NCBI GenBank assembly: GCA_002169755.1
Contig: NHIU01000022.1
Location: forward strand, 23,277-28,884
From: Candidatus Pelagibacter sp. TMED197
GTDB taxonomy: Bacteria > Pseudomonadota > Alphaproteobacteria > Pelagibacterales > Pelagibacteraceae
DNA length: 5,608 nt
Direction: 5' to 3'
Below the pieces are notes generated by a model. The model did not search any database. It worked only from the letters and a program-made list of their open reading frames with translations, and was not told the origin of the DNA. A program made the position numbers and the translations under genes. Within the stretch, counting starts at the first letter, position 1, and each line of letters begins with the position of its first letter. Positions 1 to 5,608 of the stretch are shown here, in pieces.

Positions 1-519
1 TTATTTGAAAATCAGAAGCATAATCTTATCGGAAAGAGCACCGAAAGTGTTATATGGGAACGTCATATACTAGATTCAGCCCAAATAGTTAATTTTATTG
101 ATTTTAAGTCCTCTTTGTTGGCTGATTTAGGCTCTGGAGCTGGCTTCCCAGGCTTAGTTTTGGCAATTTTCAATAAAAACCCAAATTTTCACGTGAAACT
201 TTACGAAAAATCTCCAATAAAAAGAGTTTTTTTGAAGAAAGTTATTAAATTGTTAAGTATAAAAGCTGACGTAGCAAATAATATCTATGACCACCCCCTT
301 AAAGCAAATATTATAGTAAGTAGGGCTTTTAAGAAATTAGAGGAAATATTGAAAATTTCACGTGAAATGAACACAAAACCTCATAAAATCATTATTTTAA
401 AAGGAAAAAATGCACAAGAGGAAATTAACAGACTTTCTTTAACTACTAATTATAGTTATAAGATAAAAAACAGTATTACAAATACTGATTCGAAAATTAT
501 TATATTTGAAGTAACTTAA
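1..519 (+). CDS. rsmG: RsmG, 16S rRNA (guanine-N7) methyltransferase, 5'-partial
   Basis: RsmG (GidB) uses S-adenosylmethionine to methylate N7 of a guanine in the 530 loop of 16S rRNA (G527 in E. coli). The reading frame is open from base 1, giving 172 visible residues against about 205 for the family, so roughly 35-40 N-terminal residues lie off the left edge. A TTG at 115-117 could be mistaken for the start. It is not, because conserved family sequence lies upstream in frame: NLIG at residues 8-11, then W19, RHI (21-23) and DSAQ (25-28). The SAM-binding glycine loop LADLGSGAGFPG is at 40-51, an acidic residue (E69) follows the next strand, SRAF is at 107-110, and an LKGK motif follows. The stop TAA lies 3 bases before parA, so the two are probably cotranscribed. 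Two parS-like sites are embedded in the coding sequence. The identification is firm from motifs and context. Confidence 0.95.
   Translation, partial: LFENQKHNLIGKSTESVIWERHILDSAQIVNFIDFKSSLLADLGSGAGFPGLVLAIFNKNPNFHVKLYEKSPIKRVFLKKVIKLLSIKADVANNIYDHPLKANIIVSRAFKKLEEILKISREMNTKPHKIIILKGKNAQEEINRLSLTTNYSYKIKNSITNTDSKIIIFEVT
185..200. other. parS-like centromere site 1 (inside rsmG)
   Basis: The 16 bases ATTTTCACGTGAAACT match the widely conserved bacterial parS consensus TGTTTCACGTGAAACA at 13 of 16 positions. The central TTTCACGTGAAA (187-198) is a perfect 12-base palindrome. ParB dimers are known to bind such sites and then load onto the flanking DNA as CTP-dependent clamps. The site lies about 1.1 kb upstream of parB and encodes NFHVK in rsmG. 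Binding is inferred from the sequence match and the neighbouring parAB genes. Confidence 0.85.
354..369. other. parS-like centromere site 2 (inside rsmG)
   Basis: AATTTCACGTGAAATG matches the parS consensus at 12 of 16 positions, and ATTTCACGTGAAAT (355-368) is a perfect 14-base palindrome. Its centre is 169 bp from that of the first site. Here CACGTG falls in a different codon phase (Ser-Arg-Glu, not His-Val), so the shared DNA word does not come from repeated protein sequence. It differs from the consensus at the outer C/G positions and may bind ParB more weakly than site 1. Confidence 0.8.
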
Positions 520-522
520 TAT

Positions 523-1323
523 ATGAGTGACAAACCTATAATTGCAGTAATAAATCAAAAGGGCGGAGTAGGGAAAACGACAACAGTAATTAATCTAGCA
601 ACTTCGCTGTCCATATTGGGTCAAAATAATTTAATTATAGATTTAGACCCTCAAGGTAATGCAACAACAGGTTTAGGAAAGTCAAACAATGATGAAAGTT
701 GTAATATATATAATCTGCTAATAAAAAAAATTAACTTACAGCAAGCAATACAAAAAACAAATATTAAAAATTTAGACATTATTGGTTCAAACGTAAATTT
801 ATCTGGTCTAGAAGTTGAAACTGCTAATGATTCAGACAGGGCATTTGTCTTAAAAAAAACAATTGATAAAGAAAAGCAAAATTTAATTTCGCAATACGAC
901 AACATATTCATAGATTGCCCACCATCACTTAGTTTACTAACTATTATGGCATTGGTTGCTTCTGATGAATTACTTGTACCGTTGCAAACAGAATTTTTTG
1001 CTTTAGAGGGCATTACGCAGTTAGTAAAAACAATAGATAGAATTAAAACCAATTTAAATCCAGACTTAAAATTACAAGGAATACTTTTGACCATGTTTGA
1101 TAAAAGAAATAAATTGAGTTCACAGGTAGATAAGGAAGCAAGAAATTATTTTAAAGAAAAAGTTTATGATACTGTAATACCGAGAAATGTAAGATTATCC
1201 GAGGCTCCTTCACATGGGTTACCTTGTGTAATTTATGATAGGTCATGTTTGGGGAGTAAATCATATTTTGACTTGGCAAATGAATTTATAAAAAAAAATC
1301 ATAAAGTAGACAGTGCTGCATGA
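523..1323 (+). CDS. parA: ParA, chromosome partitioning ATPase (Soj family)
   Basis: ParA is a deviant-Walker ATPase that, in this family, dimerises with ATP, coats the nucleoid and pulls or relays ParB-parS complexes so that replicated origins separate. The 266 residues match the usual length of the short chromosomal type, without the N-terminal DNA-binding domain found in plasmid ParA proteins. The deviant Walker A motif KGGVGKTT is at residues 13-20, including the signature lysine K13. The A' motif is DLDPQGN (40-46), and Walker B is IDCPPS (130-135) with D131. The C-terminal IPRNVRLSEAPSHG block (219-232) is characteristic of Soj-type ParA. The ATG starts 3 bases after the rsmG stop with no clear Shine-Dalgarno sequence, so it may be translated by coupling to rsmG. 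The stop overlaps the parB start by 4 bases. Nothing appears truncated or missing. Confidence 0.97.
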   Translation: MSDKPIIAVINQKGGVGKTTTVINLATSLSILGQNNLIIDLDPQGNATTGLGKSNNDESCNIYNLLIKKINLQQAIQKTNIKNLDIIGSNVNLSGLEVETANDSDRAFVLKKTIDKEKQNLISQYDNIFIDCPPSLSLLTIMALVASDELLVPLQTEFFALEGITQLVKTIDRIKTNLNPDLKLQGILLTMFDKRNKLSSQVDKEARNYFKEKVYDTVIPRNVRLSEAPSHGLPCVIYDRSCLGSKSYFDLANEFIKKNHKVDSAA

Positions 1324-2195
1324 ATAAATCTAAAAACAAAAAAGGCTTGGGAAGAGGATTAAAAGCCTTGTTTGGCGACCAAAAACAATCAGATAATAAA
1401 AATAAAACATCAAAAAATTCAAATAATGTTCGAAAAGCAAATTTAAGCGATTTGTCTCGTAACAGATATCAACCTAGAAATTATTTTGATGAAACAAAAT
1501 TGACGGAATTATCTAATTCAATAAAAAAAAATGGAATCATACAGCCTATTGCGGTCAGAGAAGATAAACTTGACCGAGGCAGGTATGAAATAATTGCTGG
1601 AGAGAGGAGATGGCTAGCTGCGCAAAAAGCAGGTTTACATGAAGTGCCAATAGTTGTTCTAGATGTAGATGATAATGAAGCTTTAGAGATTGCAATTATA
1701 GAAAATATTCAACGTGACGATCTTAATATTGTTGAAGAAGCTAAAGGCTACCAAAGACTATTTGATGAATTTAAGTATGACCATGATAAAATTGCTAAAT
1801 TTATGTCAAAAAGCAGAAGCCATATTAGTAATACTTTAAGATTACTCACATTACCAAAAGATGTAATAGCAATGATAGAAGAAGGTAATTTAACCGCTGG
1901 GCAAGCAAGGCCATTAATAGGTCTACCTAGTGCTACAAATATAGCTGAAGAAATTGTAGCGAAAAAATTAAGTGCACGAAGTGTCGAGTTACTTGTTAGA
2001 AGCAAAAAAGGTCCACAAAAAAATAGTCAATATAAAATGGATTCAAATATAGTTGATGAACAAAATGCTATTCAAGACAATTTAGGTCTCAATGTAATTA
2101 TTCAAAATAAAAGAAATAATTCCGGGAAGATAACAATAGCTTATAAAAATTTAGAGCAATTCGAGCTTGTATCTGGATTGCTTAAGAAGAGCTAG
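1320..2195 (+). CDS. parB: ParB, parS-binding CTPase clamp (Spo0J family)
   Basis: ParB binds parS, uses CTP to close into a sliding clamp that spreads along DNA, and stimulates ParA ATP hydrolysis. The 291 residues have the standard layout. The N-terminal ParA-contact motif LGRGLKALF is at 10-18, followed by a K/N/S-rich linker (about 20-40). The CTP-binding domain contains NRYQPR (48-53), GIIQP (72-76), GERRW (94-98) and ENIQR (128-132). A helix-turn-helix for parS lies around 155-176. The C-terminal dimerisation domain ends at the final KKS. Two positions are unusual: L99 stands where most homologues have arginine (GERRxRA), and GQARPL (194-199) replaces the usual GHARAL. The ATG overlaps the parA stop (ATGA), as expected for coupled translation. 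The 3' end overlaps the convergent holA by 14 bases. The likely targets are the two sites in rsmG. Confidence 0.97.
   Translation: MNKSKNKKGLGRGLKALFGDQKQSDNKNKTSKNSNNVRKANLSDLSRNRYQPRNYFDETKLTELSNSIKKNGIIQPIAVREDKLDRGRYEIIAGERRWLAAQKAGLHEVPIVVLDVDDNEALEIAIIENIQRDDLNIVEEAKGYQRLFDEFKYDHDKIAKFMSKSRSHISNTLRLLTLPKDVIAMIEEGNLTAGQARPLIGLPSATNIAEEIVAKKLSARSVELLVRSKKGPQKNSQYKMDSNIVDEQNAIQDNLGLNVIIQNKRNNSGKITIAYKNLEQFELVSGLLKKS
2182..2195. other. Tail-to-tail overlap of parB and holA
   Basis: The last 14 bases of parB (stop TAG at 2193-2195) are also the last 14 bases of holA (minus-strand stop TAA at 2184-2182). Both proteins match their families almost to the end, so both stops look genuine. There is no intergenic space, and I see no GC-rich hairpin followed by a T-run in either direction. 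The only local symmetry is the 8-base palindrome AGCTAGCT at 2190-2197. Transcripts from the two operons therefore probably overlap, unless Rho stops them. Confidence 0.9.
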
Positions 2196-3180
2196 CTGCT
2201 ACACACAGTTTTACAAGTAAATCCTTAATTAATAAATCTTTATTAATCATAGTGTTCGATTTGATTTGAATTTCTGTGTTATATGTTTGATCAAGTGCGT
2301 TTGTAATTTTTTTATTGTTCCATTTGTATAGTTGTTCAATTAAAATTGGTTTATCTTTCCAAAATATTGGTGGCTTTGTTTTGTTTAAAGCAGTTTCTGT
2401 GTTTAATCCCCTGGTCTTTAATTCATTAATCTCTTTGAGCTTGTTTATTCGCTGATTAATTAAATTTAGGTAGTACACATCTTTATCTTTTTCAAAAATA
2501 GTATCTGTTAGCAATTTATTAGTTTTATTTTTATCACCCTTTAGAGCCATATCTTTTAGTAAATTAAAGTCGTCGTTCGTTTCATCGTTTAATAGTTGGC
2601 TCAACTTACCATAATCTAATTTCTTTCTATAAAAATAACTATGAACTTTACTTATTTCGTTATTTAACTTTTCTCTATTTAATCTCGTATTTCTTATTAA
2701 AAGATTTATAATTTCTATATTTAAGCCTTCAAAACTTTTTAGCTTGTCCATTATAATTTTTTTTATTGCTGTTGCATCGTCTTTGTAACATGGAGTAATT
2801 CCATAGTCGGTAGAATTTTCAAAATAATTTCTTAATTTTGATTTTTTATCTAATAAACTAGCAAAAAGATAAACTTTTTCATCATGAATTTCTTTTTTTA
2901 TGGAAGAAACTATATCAAAAATTTTATCACTTACTTGATCAATGATTATTATTTTTTTTTTTTGAAAAAGGGATTTGTTCCTTATTTCTGAAAATAAAAT
3001 AGATGGATTTTTTAATACTTCGTCCTGCAATAAACTTATGAAATCAATTTCTTTACTAATTATCCTGATTTTAGATTTTATGTCATGTATTAAACCTAAA
3101 TTTTCCCCATAAAATAAATGCATCTTATTTTTATTAATTATTTCAATCTTATTTTCTACGCTATTGCTTTTTACTATCAT
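2182..3180 (-). CDS. holA: HolA, DNA polymerase III delta subunit
   Basis: The delta subunit opens the beta sliding clamp within the clamp-loader complex of the replicative polymerase. The 332 residues compare with 343 in E. coli. The family is divergent, so the call rests on several weak blocks in the right order plus context. These are an N-terminal HLFYGENLGLIHDIKSKI stretch (21-38), similar to the LlyGpd.glv.e start of alphaproteobacterial HolA; KLRNYFE (115-121); and a C-terminal PPIFWKDKP block (270-278). This last block is followed by a Trp/Ala-Leu helix region (W287, AL at 295-296), the collar-domain signature. No Walker A is seen, as expected for delta. The ATG at 3180 fits family N-termini better than the internal ATG at 3123, although it overlaps lptE by 20 bases. 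No Shine-Dalgarno sequence is visible. The leuS-lptE-holA order supports the call. An A12 tract lies at codons 73-77. Confidence 0.9.
   Translation of the reverse strand: MIVKSNSVENKIEIINKNKMHLFYGENLGLIHDIKSKIRIISKEIDFISLLQDEVLKNPSILFSEIRNKSLFQKKKIIIIDQVSDKIFDIVSSIKKEIHDEKVYLFASLLDKKSKLRNYFENSTDYGITPCYKDDATAIKKIIMDKLKSFEGLNIEIINLLIRNTRLNREKLNNEISKVHSYFYRKKLDYGKLSQLLNDETNDDFNLLKDMALKGDKNKTNKLLTDTIFEKDKDVYYLNLINQRINKLKEINELKTRGLNTETALNKTKPPIFWKDKPILIEQLYKWNNKKITNALDQTYNTEIQIKSNTMINKDLLIKDLLVKLCVAASSS
2952..2963 (-). repeat. A12 homopolymer tract within holA
   Basis: Twelve consecutive T on the plus strand read as twelve A in the holA message, across Gln-Lys-Lys-Lys-Ile (residues 73-77). The frame is intact at this length. 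It is the longest single-base run I found in the window; others reach 8-9. Such runs can cause polymerase slippage, and they can also cause sequencing errors. Confidence 0.9.
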
Positions 3181-3646
3181 ATATTTCTGAATTTATTTTT
3201 TTAAGAATCTTTTCTGATAATTCTTCCGTTAATTGATCTATGATTTTTTTCTCATTACTTATTGTTTCTAAATTGTTTGTACCTACTAAAAATTCACCAG
3301 ACTCTATAATATTAAAACTTATTTTTTTTGTATTTGCAATTGATTGTAAATTTATTTTACTAGTTAAAGTAATTTGATATTTTGTAATTTGATTTCTAAT
3401 ATTTTTTTCTTTAATAGTTTTTCTTTTTTTGGATATTAAATTTAAAAGTATAATATTTTCACTCTTGGATGATGAACTCATTGTAAGATTATTCTTAATT
3501 TTGTAATTTATTCTACCATCTCCAGAACTCTTGAATTCTTTAATCATAAAGTTGTTTATAGTTGAGTTGTCTACAACTTTGAAACCACAACTCAACAAGG
3601 TTATTAAAAATATGTTTAATAATATTTTTGTTATGAGTCTTTTCAT
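3161..3646 (-). CDS. lptE: LptE-like LPS-assembly lipoprotein
   Basis: LptE is the outer-membrane lipoprotein that plugs and helps assemble the LptD barrel, which inserts lipopolysaccharide into the outer leaflet. The 161-residue protein begins with a positively charged MKR, then a hydrophobic stretch (4-18) and a lipobox LLSC (17-20). Signal peptidase II would cleave before C20, leaving a mature start CGF, the same CGF seen in many LptE proteins. The rest is basic, Ser/Asn-rich and probably beta-strand with a C-terminal helix (about 130-155), which fits the small LptE fold. Sequence conservation in this family is very low, so the name relies mainly on the lipoprotein signal, the size and the position between leuS and holA, as in E. 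coli. The start overlaps the leuS stop by one base (TAATG). Its stop lies 20 bases inside holA. Confidence 0.85.
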   Translation of the reverse strand: MKRLITKILLNIFLITLLSCGFKVVDNSTINNFMIKEFKSSGDGRINYKIKNNLTMSSSSKSENIILLNLISKKRKTIKEKNIRNQITKYQITLTSKINLQSIANTKKISFNIIESGEFLVGTNNLETISNEKKIIDQLTEELSEKILKKINSEIYDSKKQ

Positions 3647-5608
3647 TAATTTTTTATGAGGTAGTTTATAATTTTATTTTTTACGTAAATAGTTTTAAAT
3701 ATTTTTTTATTTTCAAGATATTTATAGGCTTTTTTTGAGGATTTTACGACCAGATCTATCTCTTTTTCTTTAAGATCCTGGTCGATGCTAATTACATCTC
3801 TTGTTTTACCATTTACTTGAACGACTAAATTCACTTTTATCTTATTTAATACTTTTTTATTAATTTTTGGCCATTTATTTAAATCTTTAGATTTTAAATT
3901 AGTTAGGCATTCGCTTGCAATATGGGGTGTAAATGGCAACATTAGTTTCATTACATTCACTAAATTTGTAATTAGAGTCTTATTATTTATTTTATTTTTA
4001 AGTGAGTAGTTAAAGTGTCTGTAAATCTCGTTAAATAAAGCTATTGCTACATTAAATTGAAAATTATTAATAGCTTTGTCAATCCTATAAATATACAGCT
4101 CTATTTTACTTTCAAACTTTTGCTGATCATTTTTGTTATTTTTGATATCTTTTCTATTTAAAACTACTTGATTTAAGTTCCAAATTTTTTGTAAGAATTT
4201 ACTCGAGGAGCTCACCCCAGAGTCTGACCACTGGACATCCTTCTCCGGAGGACTATCAGAAAGAATAAACCATCTTATTGAGTCTGCACCGTACTGTTCA
4301 ATCATTTTTTCTGGATCAATTGTATTATTTTTTGACTTTGACATTGACTCAGAAGGTCCCACAATAACTTTAGAATTATCTGATTTTTTTATCGCTTCGT
4401 TAGAGTTTATTTTTTTTATTTCTTCAGGACGTAACCATTTTCCTTGTTCATCACGGTAAGTTTCATGACAAACCATTCCTTGAGTAAACAAATTTTTAAA
4501 TGGTTCTGTAAATTTTATTTTTTTGTCTGATTTATTGATAGCTTTCATAAAAAAACGAGAATAAAGCAAATGCAATATTGCGTGTTCAACCCCCCCAATA
4601 TATTGATCGACTGGCATCCAATAATTAACTTTTTCCTTATTATATGGAGAAACTTTGTTTAATGGAGAACAAAATCTAATGAAATACCATGATGAGTCTA
4701 CGAATGTGTCTAAAGTATCAGTTTCTCTGATTGCTGGTTTACCAGTTTTTTTATGGAAGGTTTTTTTCCAGGTTGGATGTTTATCTAATGGATTACCAGA
4801 AGAGTTTAAATCTACATCTTCAGGAAGTTTTATCGGAAGCTCGTTTTTTTCTACTGGAACTACAGAACCATCTTCCAAGTAAATCATTGGTATTGGACAT
4901 CCCCAATATCTTTGTCTTGAAATACCCCAATCTTTTAACCTAAATAAAATCTGTTTCTTGCCAATTTTCTTTTGTTCAATTCTTTTAATAATTTCTTCCT
5001 TGGCTTTAACAATATCTAATCCGTTCAAAAAATCAGAATTAATAAGAACACCTTCTCCAGTGTAAGCTTCTTTTAAATCTTCATTAACAAAATTATGATT
5101 ATTGTTCGAAACAACTTTTGTAATTGGTAAATTGTATTTTGAGGCAAAATCAAAGTCTCTTTGATCGTGTGCGGGACAGCCAAAAATTGCTCCTTTTCCA
5201 TAATCCATCAAAACGAAATTAGCTACATAAATAGGTATTTTTTTGTTGGTAATAAAAGGATGCTGAGCAAATAAATTTGTATGTAGTCCTAACTTTTCGG
5301 CGTTTGCAAGAGCCTCTTCAGTAGTTCCAATTTTTGAACATTTTTCCTTGAATTTTTCAAATTCAGATTTGTCTTGAATATATTTACAAATATCATGGTC
5401 AGCTGAGACAGCTAAAAAGCTTGCACCAAAAATAGTGTCAGGTCTAGTTGTAAAAACGGTTATGTCATCGTCAATTTTATCAACTTTAAAATTTAATTCG
5501 CAACCAATTGATTTTCCGATCCAGTTTTTCTGCATCAATTTAACTTTTTCAGGCCAACCAGGCAAATTTTTAAGATCATCTAAAAGTTTATCGGCGAACT
5601 GAGTTATA
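3646..5608 (-). CDS. leuS: Leucyl-tRNA synthetase, 5'-partial
   Basis: LeuRS is a cytosolic class I aminoacyl-tRNA synthetase that charges tRNA-Leu and hydrolyses mischarged tRNA. The frame stays open to the right edge; about 653 residues are visible of roughly 850, so the N-terminal part with the HIGH motif is outside the window. A TTG at 5565 is internal, because the upstream in-frame residues [14 protein letters not shown] continue family sequence. Visible in order are MQKNWIGKS; the CP1 editing domain with TTRPDTIFG (near 5445) and GCPAHDQRD (near 5165); the second catalytic segment [37 protein letters not shown]; the KMSKS-loop equivalent SMSKSKNN (near 4340); a helical anticodon-binding domain; and the C-terminal VQVNGKTRD domain. 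The first lysine of KMSKS is serine here, but the second is kept. The gene leads the leuS-lptE-holA operon; its promoter lies outside the window. Confidence 0.98.
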   Translation of the reverse strand, partial: ITQFADKLLDDLKNLPGWPEKVKLMQKNWIGKSIGCELNFKVDKIDDDITVFTTRPDTIFGASFLAVSADHDICKYIQDKSEFEKFKEKCSKIGTTEEALANAEKLGLHTNLFAQHPFITNKKIPIYVANFVLMDYGKGAIFGCPAHDQRDFDFASKYNLPITKVVSNNNHNFVNEDLKEAYTGEGVLINSDFLNGLDIVKAKEEIIKRIEQKKIGKKQILFRLKDWGISRQRYWGCPIPMIYLEDGSVVPVEKNELPIKLPEDVDLNSSGNPLDKHPTWKKTFHKKTGKPAIRETDTLDTFVDSSWYFIRFCSPLNKVSPYNKEKVNYWMPVDQYIGGVEHAILHLLYSRFFMKAINKSDKKIKFTEPFKNLFTQGMVCHETYRDEQGKWLRPEEIKKINSNEAIKKSDNSKVIVGPSESMSKSKNNTIDPEKMIEQYGADSIRWFILSDSPPEKDVQWSDSGVSSSSKFLQKIWNLNQVVLNRKDIKNNKNDQQKFESKIELYIYRIDKAINNFQFNVAIALFNEIYRHFNYSLKNKINNKTLITNLVNVMKLMLPFTPHIASECLTNLKSKDLNKWPKINKKVLNKIKVNLVVQVNGKTRDVISIDQDLKEKEIDLVVKSSKKAYKYLENKKIFKTIYVKNKIINYLIKN

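Noticed and set aside
115..117. TTG as the start of rsmG
   Set aside because: Conserved RsmG residues (NLIG, W, RHI, DSAQ) lie upstream in the same open frame, so the gene runs off the left edge.
651..1094. 147-codon open frame on the minus strand opposite parA
   Set aside because: It is antisense to a clearly conserved parA, has no recognisable domain or start context, and its cysteine- and phenylalanine-rich translation is typical of a shadow frame.
1710..1719. CAACGTGACG in parB as a third parS site
   Set aside because: It has only a partial core (AACGTG), lacks the flanking TTTC/GAAA symmetry, and encodes conserved ParB residues (IQRDD).
1748..2005. 85-codon minus-strand open frame opposite parB
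   Set aside because: It is a shadow of parB, with no family resemblance and no independent support.
2190..2197. AGCTAGCT palindrome at the parB/holA junction as a bidirectional terminator
   Set aside because: The stem would be at most 4 bp without a loop and no T-run follows in either direction.
4243..4250. CTCCGGAG palindrome in leuS
   Set aside because: It is short, lies in conserved LeuRS coding sequence (PPEKD region), and has no associated elements.
4457..4472. GTTTCATGACAAAC in leuS as a degenerate parS
   Set aside because: It lacks the CACGTG core and the palindrome; the resemblance is limited to one half-site.
4655..4943. Two overlapping plus-strand open frames (75 and 70 codons) opposite leuS
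   Set aside because: Both lie wholly within the conserved leuS sequence on the other strand and overlap each other; neither resembles a known protein.
5563..5565. TTG as the start of leuS
   Set aside because: The frame continues upstream to the window edge with LeuRS-like sequence, and the catalytic HIGH region must lie further upstream.

Overview
This window is a compact, strongly AT-rich piece of bacterial chromosome carrying six genes in two converging operons. The gene order rsmG-parA-parB facing leuS-lptE-holA is typical of Alphaproteobacteria. The low GC, the abundance of Lys/Asn/Ile codons and the near absence of intergenic DNA suggest a streamlined lineage such as SAR11 (Pelagibacterales) or a similar low-GC marine group. 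The lineage is inferred from gene order and composition; no marker gene in the window proves it.

Left half (1-2195, plus strand): the 3' part of rsmG (16S rRNA m7G methyltransferase; its start lies off the left edge), then parA and parB, the chromosome segregation ATPase and the CTP-dependent centromere-binding protein. Two parS-like centromere sites centred on CACGTG lie inside rsmG, at 185-200 and 354-369. The two proteins and their DNA target are therefore all within about 2.2 kb, which suggests that this locus is near the replication origin.

Right half (2182-5608, minus strand, read right to left): most of leuS (leucyl-tRNA synthetase; its N-terminus lies off the right edge), then lptE (outer-membrane lipoprotein of LPS export) and holA (DNA polymerase III delta subunit, clamp loader). 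The same leuS-lptE-holA order occurs in Escherichia coli.

Every junction is tight: a 3-base gap (rsmG/parA), a 4-base overlap (parA/parB), a 14-base tail-to-tail overlap (parB/holA), a 20-base overlap (lptE/holA) and a 1-base overlap (leuS/lptE). Only bases 520-522 are outside a coding region. No promoter, convincing Shine-Dalgarno sequence, intrinsic terminator, RNA gene, mobile element or CRISPR was seen. The genes are housekeeping genes and I see no new multi-gene system. The most notable points are the parS pair embedded in rsmG, some unusual residues in ParB, the lack of terminator space between the converging operons, and an A12 tract in holA.
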